In this document: piece after piece, positions 24,947 to 34,763 of the stretch
How the letters are laid out: each line of letters opens with the position of its first letter
How positions within the stretch are numbered: position 1 is the stretch's first letter
Origin: CAYWWY01 sp964462525
Lineage (GTDB): Bacteria > Thermotogota > Thermotogae > MWEM01
Assembly: GCA_964462525.1 (NCBI GenBank)
Contig: CAYWWY010000010.1
Coordinates: forward strand, 5,443 to 69,442
Length of the DNA: 64,000 bases
Direction of reading: 5' to 3'
Program-made: the position numbers and the translations under genes
Notes under the pieces: generated by a model
Seen by the model: only the letters and a program-made list of their open reading frames with translations
Database searches by the model: none
What the model was told of the DNA's origin: nothing

Positions 24947-25927
24947 TTACCTATATCTCTCCTCTAATTTGAGGTAAATTGGTTCCGATGGAATCGGCCC
25001 AAAATGGTCTAAAGCGCTCAGAAATGCTCCAATAACCGGTGGCATCCTTGCGACGAACACTTCCGCTCTTGGAGCAGTTCTACGCAAAGACAAGGAAAAA
25101 CTATCGATCAACAGTGGGGAAGACCCAAGAAATACACTTCCGCCCAAGACTACGGTAAATGATTCTTCCATAATTTTAACTTTTCGAATTGGACCTGATG
25201 CCATTTCTCCCAACGCTAGACCCATTTGAATCAGTATCTCTTGGCAAACAGTATCATGCTGATTTGCAAGCTCAAACACTAACGGGGGGATTTTTTTCAT
25301 CGTTTCGTAGGCAGTCGGTTGCTGCTCTGGATAAAAAAAACCGATCACAGAAGCCATGTCGGGAACCGAAAATAGATGGGGAATCCGTTCTGCAAGCATT
25401 GTGAAAGGGCCTGTTTGCTCATCATGCCGAAACGCGCGATGCAAAGCTTCCCTGGCCATTTCCATTCCACCGCCACACCCACCCAAAGTATGGGATAAAG
25501 AACGCAGAATTGCTCGATCGCCTTTTTCGTTGCATGCCGCCGAATTTGACCCGGCGCCGCAAATACAAACAGCCCCCCAATCTTTCTGAAGGCCGCTTCT
25601 CATAATGATCCAGGCGTCATTATCTATTTGGTAAGGAATTCCCGAGAACAGCGAGTCGCAGACTGTTCTTAAAAGCTCAAAATCGGAAGGTAAATCCGCA
25701 CCCGCAAGGCCCAAATACGCTCCATTAAGATCTGAAATCGGAATCTCGGCTTCTTCTAGGCTTGCTCGGATCAAGCATTCTAAAGTATCCTGGACTCTCT
25801 GTGCCCCAAGGGATTGATGGTTTGAAGGGCCAGCCAGCTGGTCAGCAAGGATTGCTCCTGACTCATCTCCAATCACGCACCGAGTTTTGGTGTTTCCCCC
25901 ATCAATGCCCAAAAAAAACCCCATCAT
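24947..25927 (-). CDS. BadF/BadG-type sugar kinase (N-acetylglucosamine kinase-like)
   Basis: 326-residue ASKHA-fold kinase: phosphate-1 motif FLGIDGGNTKTRCVIGD, adenosine region IDNDAW and CGAGSNSAACNEKGD, and a GGCGGGMEMAREAL helix. This is the NagK/BadF group that phosphorylates N-acetylglucosamine or related aminosugars. It overlaps the GH4 glycosidase gene by ATGA, so the two probably process the same internalised sugar. No transporter is adjacent. Confidence 0.82.
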   Translation of the reverse strand: MMGFFLGIDGGNTKTRCVIGDESGAILADQLAGPSNHQSLGAQRVQDTLECLIRASLEEAEIPISDLNGAYLGLAGADLPSDFELLRTVCDSLFSGIPYQIDNDAWIIMRSGLQKDWGAVCICGAGSNSAACNEKGDRAILRSLSHTLGGCGGGMEMAREALHRAFRHDEQTGPFTMLAERIPHLFSVPDMASVIGFFYPEQQPTAYETMKKIPPLVFELANQHDTVCQEILIQMGLALGEMASGPIRKVKIMEESFTVVLGGSVFLGSSPLLIDSFSLSLRRTAPRAEVFVARMPPVIGAFLSALDHFGPIPSEPIYLKLEERYR

Positions 25928-27243
25928 TCCTCCTCCTTTGTAAAAAACTGGAAGAGATACTGCTCATTTTCTTTCAGAAGCGCGTCCATTAAGAATGGTA
26001 TTTGGCTTGCAAAATGAACCAAAGGATTGGTCAAAAGCGCAAGGTATGCTTTTTGCTTGCATCCCTGAACTGCTGCTTCTATGGTATATGTTTCATATTG
26101 CTTCGCTCTCTGAATCAAGGGCGCAATTGAGTCCGGCAACAGACCGATTGAAAGGGGATGAGCCCCTGATTGATCGACATAACAGTTTGTTTCGATCACT
26201 GCATCCATAGGCAACCCTTTCACAGATCCCTGATTGGGCACATTCACAACATGGATTTCGCCAAGATTGTTCTGTATACTACTGATGAGGGATATGGCCG
26301 CTTCCGAGTATAAGGAACCCCCTCTTTTTGAAAGCTGTTCGGGTTTCCGGTCAAGGTTCGGGTCTTCGTACAACTGAAAGAGATCTTTTTCCACTGCCAT
26401 CACTTGTTGCGCCCGAGTCCCCTTACCGTATCGAATATCTGATTGAGCCTTTTCGATGGCTTCTTTTTCATAGTAGTAGTAGTACAAATATGGAGAAGGA
26501 ATCATTTGAAGCCCTTGGACCAACTGCTTGGAACCTTCTGAAGATTGGAGGTATTTGGCTATATGGTCGATAAACGAAGGATCGCGTAGGAGTGTGGGAA
26601 GCTGGTTCTTGCTACGAAACACCACCTGATCAACAAAACTGAGATGGTTCAGCCCAATAAAACGCATGGAAAGCTGGTCCGTTGGTATGTTGAGGAACGA
26701 AGCGGTGTTTCGAAGCATGTTGATGGGGACATTGCACAGACCGATGCATCGGATCGCAGAATGGTCGTTCACTGCTTGAGTAACTAAACCGGACGGGTTT
26801 GTGAAATTGATTAACCATGCCTCAGGACATACCTGTTCCATATCGCGCGCGATATCTAAAGCAATCGGGACAGTTCGCAGTGCTTTAGCAAAACCCCCTG
26901 CTCCCGTTGTCTCTTGACCCAGCAAGCCATACTCCAAAGGGATCTTTTCGTCCTTTGCGCGCGCTTCTAAACCACCAACCCGAAATTGGGTAATGACATA
27001 AGAACATTCTTTCAATGCATTGAGCCGGTCGAAACTGGTTGCTACTGAGATGTTGAGCCCTGCTTTTTGGACCATTCTTTCGGTCAGAGAGAAGATTGTA
27101 CGCAATTTATGTTCGGCTTGCGGTAGGTCAATCAATACAAGCTCATCAACGGGAAGCGAAGAATGGTTTTGAATAATCCCGTCTACCAACTCAGGAGAAT
27201 AACTGCTCCCTCCTCCAATTATCGCCATCTTGAGTTTCGCCAT
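25924..27243 (-). CDS. glycoside hydrolase family 4 (6-phospho-beta-glucosidase type)
   Basis: 439 residues. GH4 enzymes cleave 6-phospho-glycosides by an NAD+- and Mn2+-dependent redox mechanism. N-terminal Rossmann motif MAIIGGGSSYSPELVDGI, metal-binding Cys170 (GLCNVPINML) and His200 (GLNHLSF), and EYGLLGQETTGAGGFAKALR. The CNVP motif favours the 6-phospho-beta-glucosidase (CelF/LicH) branch over alpha-glucosidases. Preceded by AAAGGAGAT. It lies upstream of and overlaps the sugar kinase. Confidence 0.88.
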   Translation of the reverse strand: MAKLKMAIIGGGSSYSPELVDGIIQNHSSLPVDELVLIDLPQAEHKLRTIFSLTERMVQKAGLNISVATSFDRLNALKECSYVITQFRVGGLEARAKDEKIPLEYGLLGQETTGAGGFAKALRTVPIALDIARDMEQVCPEAWLINFTNPSGLVTQAVNDHSAIRCIGLCNVPINMLRNTASFLNIPTDQLSMRFIGLNHLSFVDQVVFRSKNQLPTLLRDPSFIDHIAKYLQSSEGSKQLVQGLQMIPSPYLYYYYYEKEAIEKAQSDIRYGKGTRAQQVMAVEKDLFQLYEDPNLDRKPEQLSKRGGSLYSEAAISLISSIQNNLGEIHVVNVPNQGSVKGLPMDAVIETNCYVDQSGAHPLSIGLLPDSIAPLIQRAKQYETYTIEAAVQGCKQKAYLALLTNPLVHFASQIPFLMDALLKENEQYLFQFFTKEEE

Positions 27244-27541
27244 AACTGAATCTCCTTTGATTTCCTATTTTCTGGTCGAAGCATGGTCAAAAGGAATTGG
27301 CAATTTTGGTTGGATCGACCAATTCTGCTCTTCTTTCAGTTGTTCCTGTAAAGAGCATAGTAAAACCCAAAAGCTCACGCTCTGTCCTAATATCACATTG
27401 TTCTCGCTGTGACTTTCTTGATCGTTTTTCTGTATTTCAAAGGTTTATAAATCGTGAATAATGGTATTTGTGTTGGATAATCAAAAAGAACGAAAAGAAA
27501 GTGGGTTTTTTCTTTATCTATTATACCATATTTTGCTTCTC
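27244..27541. other. divergent intergenic region between GH4 gene and addB
   Basis: No gene seen. It holds a short inverted repeat TTGGT-7 nt-ACCAA at 27306-27322, about 65 bp upstream of the GH4 start, which could be an operator for the sugar genes (low confidence). The rest is AT-rich with no clear RNA or further promoter beyond the one listed for addB. Confidence 0.35.
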
Positions 27542-27570
27542 TTGAATACCCTATTTCTTTATGCTATAAT
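27542..27570 (+). promoter_or_regulatory. sigma-70-type promoter for addB-addA
   Basis: TTGAAT (27542-27547), 17-nt spacer, TATAAT (27565-27570), 75 bp before the addB start. Confidence 0.75.
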
Positions 27571-27645
27571 GAAACAAAGAGATACCATATTTCAACCCGA
27601 TTTCATCCTCTTTTATTGAAAGCGTGGCATCATGGAGGAAAGATT

Positions 27646-30600
27646 GTGCAAACTGTTTATCTGTATCAAGGACCTCCTTCATCAGGAAAGACGGAAAGGA
27701 TGGTCCGCGAGGTTGTGCGTTTGCATCAGGAAACCGGTCCTTTTTCTTATCTTTGGCTTGGACCGTCTGGGGGATCCATTCGTCAAATTCGCGAGCAATT
27801 GCTTATCTATATCAATGGGCTTTTCCCGGAACAGTTGCGAGTAGTGGACCAATACACGGTCGAAACTCTGAATCGAATTGAACCAAATCGGTTTTTCATT
27901 GACAGAGACTTCCTTTCCGCTCTGATCACTGACTTAATCACAGATGATTCTTACCTATTCGAGTTACTTAAACGAGGCAAAGGGATTTTACAGCAGTTCG
28001 TCGATTTCTATTTTCTTTTTCAAGAGCAAAAAGACATCGAGCAATTGAAAGCAGAAATTGATGGTTCAGAAGATCAAACATTGAGAGACTTCAAGGGTTT
28101 GTTTGAAAAACTGGAGTCCCGTTTAGAAAAGCTTCAAGTGTATACAATTACTCATGGGTATTATCACCTTTCTGATCTTTTACGAACGGAAAAAGAGTTC
28201 TTTCAAGCGCTATACCGACCCATTCGCGCCTTATTCATCGATGGGTTTTTGGATTTGCCCCACCCCATTCAAGAAATGATTGGCGCAATGGCCCATTATA
28301 TACCATACATTCATTTATCCATCCCGATGGAATCCGCTAACGAATATGCAGACCCCTCGTGGGAACACTTCACTAAGAAGTTGACCATTCATTACCCCGT
28401 TACAAAGGTGGAAAGAAGATCTCACGCATATTTTCCCAAAAAATCCACACCAGTTGCCCGCTTTGCTCATTCGATTCACAGTGGTCGAACAACATCCCCA
28501 TCCGCGTTTCGAGAAACCATTCGCGTTCACACCTTCGAGTCTCCTGCAGTAGAAGTACAATGGATTTGTTGCAAGATCAAGGATTCGCTTTTGGAAGAGG
28601 CTCTGGAACCAGACGATATTGGGATTGTCATTCGAAATCCTTCGGTATATCTCCCTCTTTTTGAAAAAGAGATGGAAGAGATGGGCATTCCATGGCGATC
28701 GGACCAAAATCTACCCATTTTGGAAAGTGTTACGGTTCATCGATTGATCCTTCCCTTTATGGCATTTGGAAGAGGGTTCCCTTCGGACCTTCTCCTGATG
28801 ATCATGGATAGCGGTTTGGTGAAACCACCCGCATTAAGCCTTGGCGATAGAGAACGAATCGTGCGGGATGCGGGATTGGACTATTCTTCAACGAATCCAT
28901 TTCCATTTAAAGACTACCCCAAAGGTCTGAAAGAACGAAAAAACGAGTGGGAGAGAAAGATCCGTTCATTTCATAGCTTTACTGAACAAAGAATCGAATC
29001 GGCAAAGTATTCAGAGGATTATGATGAGATTGCGGCGGAACTGCAAGACCGGTTGAATCAGATTGAACAATTCCGCTTAGGGATCTCTCATCTTTTTTCT
29101 CTCTTGGAATCATGCTTTGCTCAACAAGTTCAGCAACCAGTCCAAGCATATAGGATCATATTTGAAGGTTTTCTCGAGTCTTTGGAACGGTCGAAAATGC
29201 TCAGCTATGAAGAAAAAGAAGAAACCGCGATTCGCTTCTTTTTCGATCATATCCTTTCAAAAATTGAGCGGCTTTGCCATATTGCCCACAAAAAAAGCGC
29301 GGGCGCCGTAAACCCCGTGACATTTTGGTTTTATCTGAAAACGATTTTGGATCATTCCGGATTTCCTCCAAGCATGAAAATGGACAATCGGGTGCGAATG
29401 ATGGACCTGCAATCCAGTCGTTTTCGTCAACACAAGCTCCGTTTTTATCCCGGCATGGTGCATCAAGATTATCCAAAGATCCCCTTTCAGTCAATGTTGT
29501 TCCATGATACTGTTTTCGGAAGCGACAATAGACAAAGAATTTTGGACCGAGAAGAAAGAGATTTTTGGAGTTCCGTCAGACAAGTGCATAGTACTGCGTT
29601 TTTTTCTTACCCACTTGGAGATATCACTGGAAACCCTTATATTCCTTCTTTCTTTTTTAATCAAATCTTACGATATATATTTCCCAAATCCAAAAACCGA
29701 TTGGATGCGACACCAAAAGGGAGCTCTTGGCTGTACTCCCCTCAAGCCTTTCTTCTCCATTTCCTTCAATCGGTACAGAACCTCGATACACTGGTCCTAT
29801 CCCCATTATGGAGCGAAATATACGAGCAGGATACCATTGAAAGATCCATCGCCCTGGTTCGAATGATTCAACAAGCAGAGCAAGAGAAATATTTGGTGCG
29901 TGTAGAAGATCCTGAATCGCGGTTCCAACTCCACTCGTTGTTTGGGAAATCATTCAGTCCCTCGAAATATGCTTCTTTAAAACAATGTCCTGCCCGGTTT
30001 TTTTGGGAATCCATCCTGAAGATTCGGATTCCATCGGAGAGTGCGCTTGGATTTGATCCAATGCAAGAAGGATCCATCATGCACGCTATTTTGAAAAAGG
30101 TCTTTGAGTCTCTGACATCCGAAGGTCTGGCATTGATCCAAAACTGGACGGAGGAAGCTCTTGAAAAGTATATAAATACGCGTTTATGGGGTATTGTCGA
30201 AAACGAAGTGATTTCTCGAATGTTTCATCCATACAAAATGATTCGCGAAGTGGAGATAGACTTTTTCCACAGAGTCATTTCCGATTTTCTGCGCCGATAT
30301 CATCAGTCTCCCGTATTAAGCCCCTCGGGAACTCAAGCGAAGTCATTTGAGGCTGTTTCCTTCATCCCGCAAATCTTTGAAATGATGATCCGGCCCGAGA
30401 ATGGCATCTGTATCCTTGAGAACCCGAGGCTTCTGCTCACAGGCAAAATCGACCGGATCGATCAAACCCCTTCCGGGTTCGAATTTCTTATCGATTACAA
30501 GCGGAGTTCTGCCTCCGCGAAAGAGATGGATCAACTCATGTTTTATGCCTTAGCGAGGAATAGGATCCAGAACTCCCAAAAAGTGGTTGGGATGGGGTAT

Positions 30601-30876
30601 ATGATCGTACTTCCGGACAAAAAAAACCCAAAAAAGGTTACACAGAATCTCCATGTATGGGATGAGGAAACAGAAGCCTATCTTGCTTACGATTCCCGAG
30701 GGAGAAGAAATACTCGAGCGAAAGATCTTCGAATGGAATCGTTTGTTCCGGAAATGAACGAACGGATCATGAAGGTGCTGAATGGAATCTTTACACCCGT
30801 ATCAGGTCATATATATCGGTGCCCATTTAGCGAACATGGGCTCTGCCAACTACGGTCCGAGACCACGAAAGGATAA
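27646..30876 (+). CDS. addB: AddB-like helicase/nuclease subunit (PD-(D/E)XK)
   Basis: About 1076 residues from GTG 27646, placed behind CATGGAGGAAAGATT; the in-frame TTG 27616 lacks a ribosome binding site. N-terminal degenerate helicase with Walker A QGPPSSGKTERM; C-terminal RecB-type nuclease with GKIDRIDQ and FLIDYKRSS (the D and D-x-K catalytic set). AddB normally has four Fe-S cysteines; here I see one in LKQCPARFFWE and two in YRCPFSEHGLC, so one looks missing. With the following AddA it would process double-strand breaks for RecA. Very divergent in the middle. Confidence 0.82.
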   Translation: MQTVYLYQGPPSSGKTERMVREVVRLHQETGPFSYLWLGPSGGSIRQIREQLLIYINGLFPEQLRVVDQYTVETLNRIEPNRFFIDRDFLSALITDLITDDSYLFELLKRGKGILQQFVDFYFLFQEQKDIEQLKAEIDGSEDQTLRDFKGLFEKLESRLEKLQVYTITHGYYHLSDLLRTEKEFFQALYRPIRALFIDGFLDLPHPIQEMIGAMAHYIPYIHLSIPMESANEYADPSWEHFTKKLTIHYPVTKVERRSHAYFPKKSTPVARFAHSIHSGRTTSPSAFRETIRVHTFESPAVEVQWICCKIKDSLLEEALEPDDIGIVIRNPSVYLPLFEKEMEEMGIPWRSDQNLPILESVTVHRLILPFMAFGRGFPSDLLLMIMDSGLVKPPALSLGDRERIVRDAGLDYSSTNPFPFKDYPKGLKERKNEWERKIRSFHSFTEQRIESAKYSEDYDEIAAELQDRLNQIEQFRLGISHLFSLLESCFAQQVQQPVQAYRIIFEGFLESLERSKMLSYEEKEETAIRFFFDHILSKIERLCHIAHKKSAGAVNPVTFWFYLKTILDHSGFPPSMKMDNRVRMMDLQSSRFRQHKLRFYPGMVHQDYPKIPFQSMLFHDTVFGSDNRQRILDREERDFWSSVRQVHSTAFFSYPLGDITGNPYIPSFFFNQILRYIFPKSKNRLDATPKGSSWLYSPQAFLLHFLQSVQNLDTLVLSPLWSEIYEQDTIERSIALVRMIQQAEQEKYLVRVEDPESRFQLHSLFGKSFSPSKYASLKQCPARFFWESILKIRIPSESALGFDPMQEGSIMHAILKKVFESLTSEGLALIQNWTEEALEKYINTRLWGIVENEVISRMFHPYKMIREVEIDFFHRVISDFLRRYHQSPVLSPSGTQAKSFEAVSFIPQIFEMMIRPENGICILENPRLLLTGKIDRIDQTPSGFEFLIDYKRSSASAKEMDQLMFYALARNRIQNSQKVVGMGYMIVLPDKKNPKKVTQNLHVWDEETEAYLAYDSRGRRNTRAKDLRMESFVPEMNERIMKVLNGIFTPVSGHIYRCPFSEHGLCQLRSETTKG

Positions 30877-30884
30877 AAACGGGA

Positions 30885-33854
30885 ATGCGAAACCCTGAAC
30901 AGAACGCGATTATCGAAGCCAATGGGAATGTGTTTGTCAAAGCGGGCGCAGGAACCGGAAAAACCCATACGATGATCCAAAAGCTGATCCAAACTCTACT
31001 AAGAAACAGGTGGGATTTGCACCAAGTTTTAGCCATCACCTTTACGGAAAAAGCAGCGAAAGAAATCCGGGAACGGATCCTCTTCGATATGCAAAAAGAG
31101 TTTGAAAACCGTCAGAATCGTATGCAGGTTCGCCAATTTTTCCATCGTTGTATCCAACGGTTGCCCTTTGCGTGGATTTCGACGATCCATGGGTTTTGCT
31201 CGAGGGTATTGCGTGAATACCCCATTCAAAGCGGGCTTGATTCTTCTTTTGAAATCATATCGGAGCATGAGCAGAAAGACTTAATTCGTAGAGCTTGCTT
31301 GAAGTACTTTTCCGAACCAGAAGGTCATGCCCACTTAAAAAAGGTAGCCCCATTTCTCAAACTATATCGATATGAGGGTTTGATCCAAATGCTGCAAGAA
31401 TCCTTGCTTCGAAAAAGATATGAAATCATGAGCATAATCAATCGTGACATCAAGACCGGAGTCGCTGATGATAAATTGCAGCAAGAACTTACACAAGGAA
31501 TTCCGGGTTTTCTGAGTGCCTTTCATGAGATTCTTGATGCCTATATGGCGGAAAATCGTTCGATGAACGGCATTGACTATGAAGATCTTCTTTTAATGAC
31601 CATCCATTTGTTGGAAGAACATGATTCTGTTCGAAACTCTCTTTCAGAGAGGTTCCAGTTGATAATGGTTGATGAGTTTCAGGACACAAACGAATCGCAG
31701 AAGAGAATTATTTCTTTACTCCAATCCCAAAAGAACCGAGTTGTTTATGTTGGAGACGGAAAGCAATCGATTTATCGGTTTCGTGGGGCAGATGTCCGTG
31801 TGTTCAACCGTACGATGAGAGATTTTTCTCATTCTGATATCTTCCTCTTGCAAAAGAACTACCGGTCGGCGGCTTCATTGTTGCATTTTATCAATCTGGT
31901 TTTTTCTCGAGTGATGAGTGATCATAGTTCTGACTGTGCTTCTGTTTATGACCCGCTAATTCCTGATCCGGAAAAAGCAGCAGACCCGAAAGAAGCCCCC
32001 AAAGTTCATCTATTGCCTGCTTCAAGTCGCTGGGAGGAAGAAACGCGTGTTCTTGCTGCATCGATCGTTTCCATGATTCAGAAAGGAAACGTTTATCGTG
32101 ATATGGTTATTCTACTTAGGAGATACTCTTCTCTGCCCATCTTAGAAGAAACCTTAACTCAATGGGAGATCCCATATTATGTTGTAGGAAGCCGTCAGTT
32201 CTTTAAGAAACCTGAAATTATCAGCTTGTGCAGTTTAATCCGTGTTCTCGCTGATCCTTTGGATGACTTTGAATTTCTCTCTCTGCTCCGTTCCTATTTT
32301 AGCCCTTTTACGGATTCAGAAATTGTCGCGATCCGTTCGAAAGATCCGAAGTGTTTCTTTCAGGCATTGATCGAATTCTCGCGAGAAAGCAATAAAGCCA
32401 AAGCTTTCCTCGATGTTCTTGAACAACTCCGAAACCAGTATCTTTTTTCCTCACCCGCTAAACTTGTCCAAAAGAGCATCGATCTTTTCCGCTATGAACT
32501 AACGCTCAGCATGATGCACAATTCTCGGAGAAAACTCTTGAATCTTCAGAAATTCCAAGAATTTGCATCTCGTTATGCTCGTATCGTATCCTGGAAGGAT
32601 TTTTTATACCATATTCGCCAAAGAACAGAAATCGATGAAGGAGAAGCGGTCGAAGAATCGGAACAGAGCAATTTAGTCCGGATTATGACTATTCACAAAG
32701 CCAAAGGACTCGAATTCCCCATCGTTTTTCTTCCAGAATTGGGCTGGCAAAAAATGAATATTATGGATGATCGAATCTTAATAGATCCAGGAAAAGATCA
32801 GATCAGTTTCTTTCCACCCATGGGCTTTCCTGTGGAGGACAGTTTTTTTGGGCAGATGCAAGAAGAAGAGCGGACATTGATTCATGAAGAGGAAAAACGA
32901 ATCCTTTATGTGGCAATGACACGCGCAAAAAAAGAACTGGTTCTTAGTCATTCGATCCCATTCAAAAAAAACAAAGGCACTCCAGTTTTTTTGCATATGC
33001 TGCAAAAAGCAGAATTGATGAACGATGACTATTTATGGAAAAACCCACCAGAAGCTGAATACGTTGGATTGGTGAAGGAAATTCCCTTCGCTGATCTGCC
33101 GAAAGAAAACCTGTTTCTCCAAAAACCTGAGATCGGGAAGATCCCATTGGAAATGCCGGCTACTGCGCGTGTAATTCAGAAAGAAACGTACCGAAAGTAT
33201 ATAAGTCCGAGCCTTCTGTTGCGCAACGCTTATGATTCTTCTGACTTCCAAAATGAGGAAGAATCAAATCAACCCTGGTTCAAAGAAAGGATCCAGAAAA
33301 AAGCCCAACTCGGGAAGATGGTCCATCATGCTATGCAACAGATTGGCCGTGTTCCTCTTGATTCGATCACAAAAGAGGCGCTGGAGCAACATGCGTATTG
33401 GGAAGGAATTGCGAAGGCCGACGTTTTGCCAGTATGGAGAATTTTAAAACAATGGGCTAACCGCCCCCCTTCGTTTGTTGAAGAATTGGACCGGTGTCTC
33501 TCAAAAAGAAACCCTGTATTTTCTGAAAAAACGATCATGAGGCGTCTGGGATTCCATGTACTCACAGGGATTATGGATAAACTCTATTTTTGTGATGGTG
33601 TTTGGAAGGTTTTGGAGTTCAAATACAGTAGCTATAATGACCAGGTTTTTCAGCAACAGCACCAATTTCAGCTTCAGTTCTATCTCTACTGCCTTCAATC
33701 TGTTTTTCCCCATCAACCAATTGAGGGAACCCTTTGCTATCTGCTGAGCGAAAGCGAAACAACTCTTCGCCTTGAAGAAAAAGAAATCATTGCATTTGAA
33801 AAAAAGTTAACCCATCTGATCCGGGCGTTCGAATCATCGGGAGCAACCAGTTGA
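30885..33854 (+). CDS. addA: AddA-like UvrD-family helicase/exonuclease
   Basis: 989-residue superfamily 1 helicase: motif I VKAGAGTGKTHTMIQ, Ia TFTEKAAKEIRERI, motif II MVDEFQDTNESQ, motif III VGDGKQSIYRFRGAD, motif V MTIHKAKGLEFPIVFLPE, motif VI LYVAMTRAKKEL. The C-terminal RecB-type nuclease has GIMDKLYF and VLEFKYSS. It starts 8 bp after addB, forming an AddAB pair. Both subunits keep nuclease motifs. It is shorter than Bacillus AddA (about 1230). Confidence 0.9.
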   Translation: MRNPEQNAIIEANGNVFVKAGAGTGKTHTMIQKLIQTLLRNRWDLHQVLAITFTEKAAKEIRERILFDMQKEFENRQNRMQVRQFFHRCIQRLPFAWISTIHGFCSRVLREYPIQSGLDSSFEIISEHEQKDLIRRACLKYFSEPEGHAHLKKVAPFLKLYRYEGLIQMLQESLLRKRYEIMSIINRDIKTGVADDKLQQELTQGIPGFLSAFHEILDAYMAENRSMNGIDYEDLLLMTIHLLEEHDSVRNSLSERFQLIMVDEFQDTNESQKRIISLLQSQKNRVVYVGDGKQSIYRFRGADVRVFNRTMRDFSHSDIFLLQKNYRSAASLLHFINLVFSRVMSDHSSDCASVYDPLIPDPEKAADPKEAPKVHLLPASSRWEEETRVLAASIVSMIQKGNVYRDMVILLRRYSSLPILEETLTQWEIPYYVVGSRQFFKKPEIISLCSLIRVLADPLDDFEFLSLLRSYFSPFTDSEIVAIRSKDPKCFFQALIEFSRESNKAKAFLDVLEQLRNQYLFSSPAKLVQKSIDLFRYELTLSMMHNSRRKLLNLQKFQEFASRYARIVSWKDFLYHIRQRTEIDEGEAVEESEQSNLVRIMTIHKAKGLEFPIVFLPELGWQKMNIMDDRILIDPGKDQISFFPPMGFPVEDSFFGQMQEEERTLIHEEEKRILYVAMTRAKKELVLSHSIPFKKNKGTPVFLHMLQKAELMNDDYLWKNPPEAEYVGLVKEIPFADLPKENLFLQKPEIGKIPLEMPATARVIQKETYRKYISPSLLLRNAYDSSDFQNEEESNQPWFKERIQKKAQLGKMVHHAMQQIGRVPLDSITKEALEQHAYWEGIAKADVLPVWRILKQWANRPPSFVEELDRCLSKRNPVFSEKTIMRRLGFHVLTGIMDKLYFCDGVWKVLEFKYSSYNDQVFQQQHQFQLQFYLYCLQSVFPHQPIEGTLCYLLSESETTLRLEEKEIIAFEKKLTHLIRAFESSGATS

Positions 33855-33903
33855 GAACCAAACCAGAGGAATAATCCTCCTTATCCTTTCATTGATTCGA
33901 AAC

Positions 33904-34275
33904 TCATCCATGGGCTGTTACATCAACGAAATGCTGAATCTGTCGATCCGGTTCTAAAACAACGACAACATCAATTCGCACTGCTTGAAAAGCATCGGGA
34001 TGGATATTTCGAGAAAGGTATGCATAAATCGCCCGGGTCATCTTCCGGATTTTGGATTTTGTGACTCTGAGCTGTGGCGGGGGATCTGCTTGTCCTCCTT
34101 TGACTTCGACAAAAACCAGCTCCCCTTCTTGGATTGCAATTATATCAATCTCACCCAAACGGGTCCGAAAATTGCGGTCCAATATCTGGTATCCTTTGCT
34201 CATCAAGAATTCAGCAGCGATTTGCTCGTACGCTTTTCCTGCTTCAATCTCTTTCGGGTACAAGAATAAAGCCAT
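33904..34275 (-). CDS. yraN: UPF0102 (YraN-family) endonuclease-like protein
   Basis: 123-residue restriction-endonuclease-fold protein: AGKAYEQIAAEFLMSKGYQILDRNFR, then GEIDIIAIQEGELVFVEVKGG containing the D...E-V-K catalytic pattern, then RKMTRAIYAYL. The family is widespread and its role is still unclear. Its annotated start lies 32 nt inside gatC; a TTG at 34263 is an alternative. Confidence 0.88.
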   Translation of the reverse strand: MALFLYPKEIEAGKAYEQIAAEFLMSKGYQILDRNFRTRLGEIDIIAIQEGELVFVEVKGGQADPPPQLRVTKSKIRKMTRAIYAYLSRNIHPDAFQAVRIDVVVVLEPDRQIQHFVDVTAHG

Positions 34276-34522
34276 CTTTCACAACGGGATAGTTTTGAAG
34301 GATTAAACTCGGAGAACCCCCCCATTGGTCGTCTTCATCATAATACACCGTATCGATCTCGAATGGTTGGATCATCGGAAGTTCATTAAGGACAGGAAAG
34401 GTTTTGAGGGCTTTCATGTCTTCGATCCATTCTGATATCTGATCCATCGCCTTCTGAACCTCTTCTTCACAAAGCAGGATTCCTGAAAGTCGCTCCAATT
34501 GATGGATCCTTTCCCTATTCAT
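34244..34522 (-). CDS. gatC: GatC-like amidotransferase subunit
   Basis: 92 residues resembling Asp/Glu-tRNA amidotransferase subunit C: an N-terminal helical pair (IHQLERLSGILLCEEEVQKAMDQISEWIEDMKAL), a proline-rich extended middle and a C-terminal FILVPERD. gatA and gatB are not in this window. It sits between csrA (8-nt overlap) and yraN, an unusual neighbourhood. The call rests on shape more than on strict motifs. Confidence 0.6.
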   Translation of the reverse strand: MNRERIHQLERLSGILLCEEEVQKAMDQISEWIEDMKALKTFPVLNELPMIQPFEIDTVYYDEDDQWGGSPSLILQNYPVVKDGFILVPERD

Positions 34523-34763
34523 CTTTGGATCCTTTTTTCTTCATGAGTTGCTTTACAACATCCATGGAGACCTCGTTCATGGACTCCACATTTTCTTGGT
34601 AAATCCGATCGTACAACTCCTTGCGAAGAATGAGGTACTTTTTTGGAGCTTCAATGCCCAACTTCACACTCTTGCCGTCTATGTTGAGTAATCGAATAAC
34701 CACCGGGCCTTCCGGGGTTTCGATGATGAGTTCTTCTTCTTCTTTACGATTCAGTACCAGCAT
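34515..34763 (-). CDS. csrA: carbon storage regulator CsrA
   Basis: 82 residues; the canonical MLVLNRKEEEELIIETPEG start, an IDGKSVKLGIEAPKK RNA-binding strand and a longer-than-usual C-terminal helix. CsrA binds GGA motifs in mRNA leaders and is antagonised by FliW. AAGGAG lies 6 nt before ATG 34763, inside the fliW end. Confidence 0.96.
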   Translation of the reverse strand: MLVLNRKEEEELIIETPEGPVVIRLLNIDGKSVKLGIEAPKKYLILRKELYDRIYQENVESMNEVSMDVVKQLMKKKGSKDE

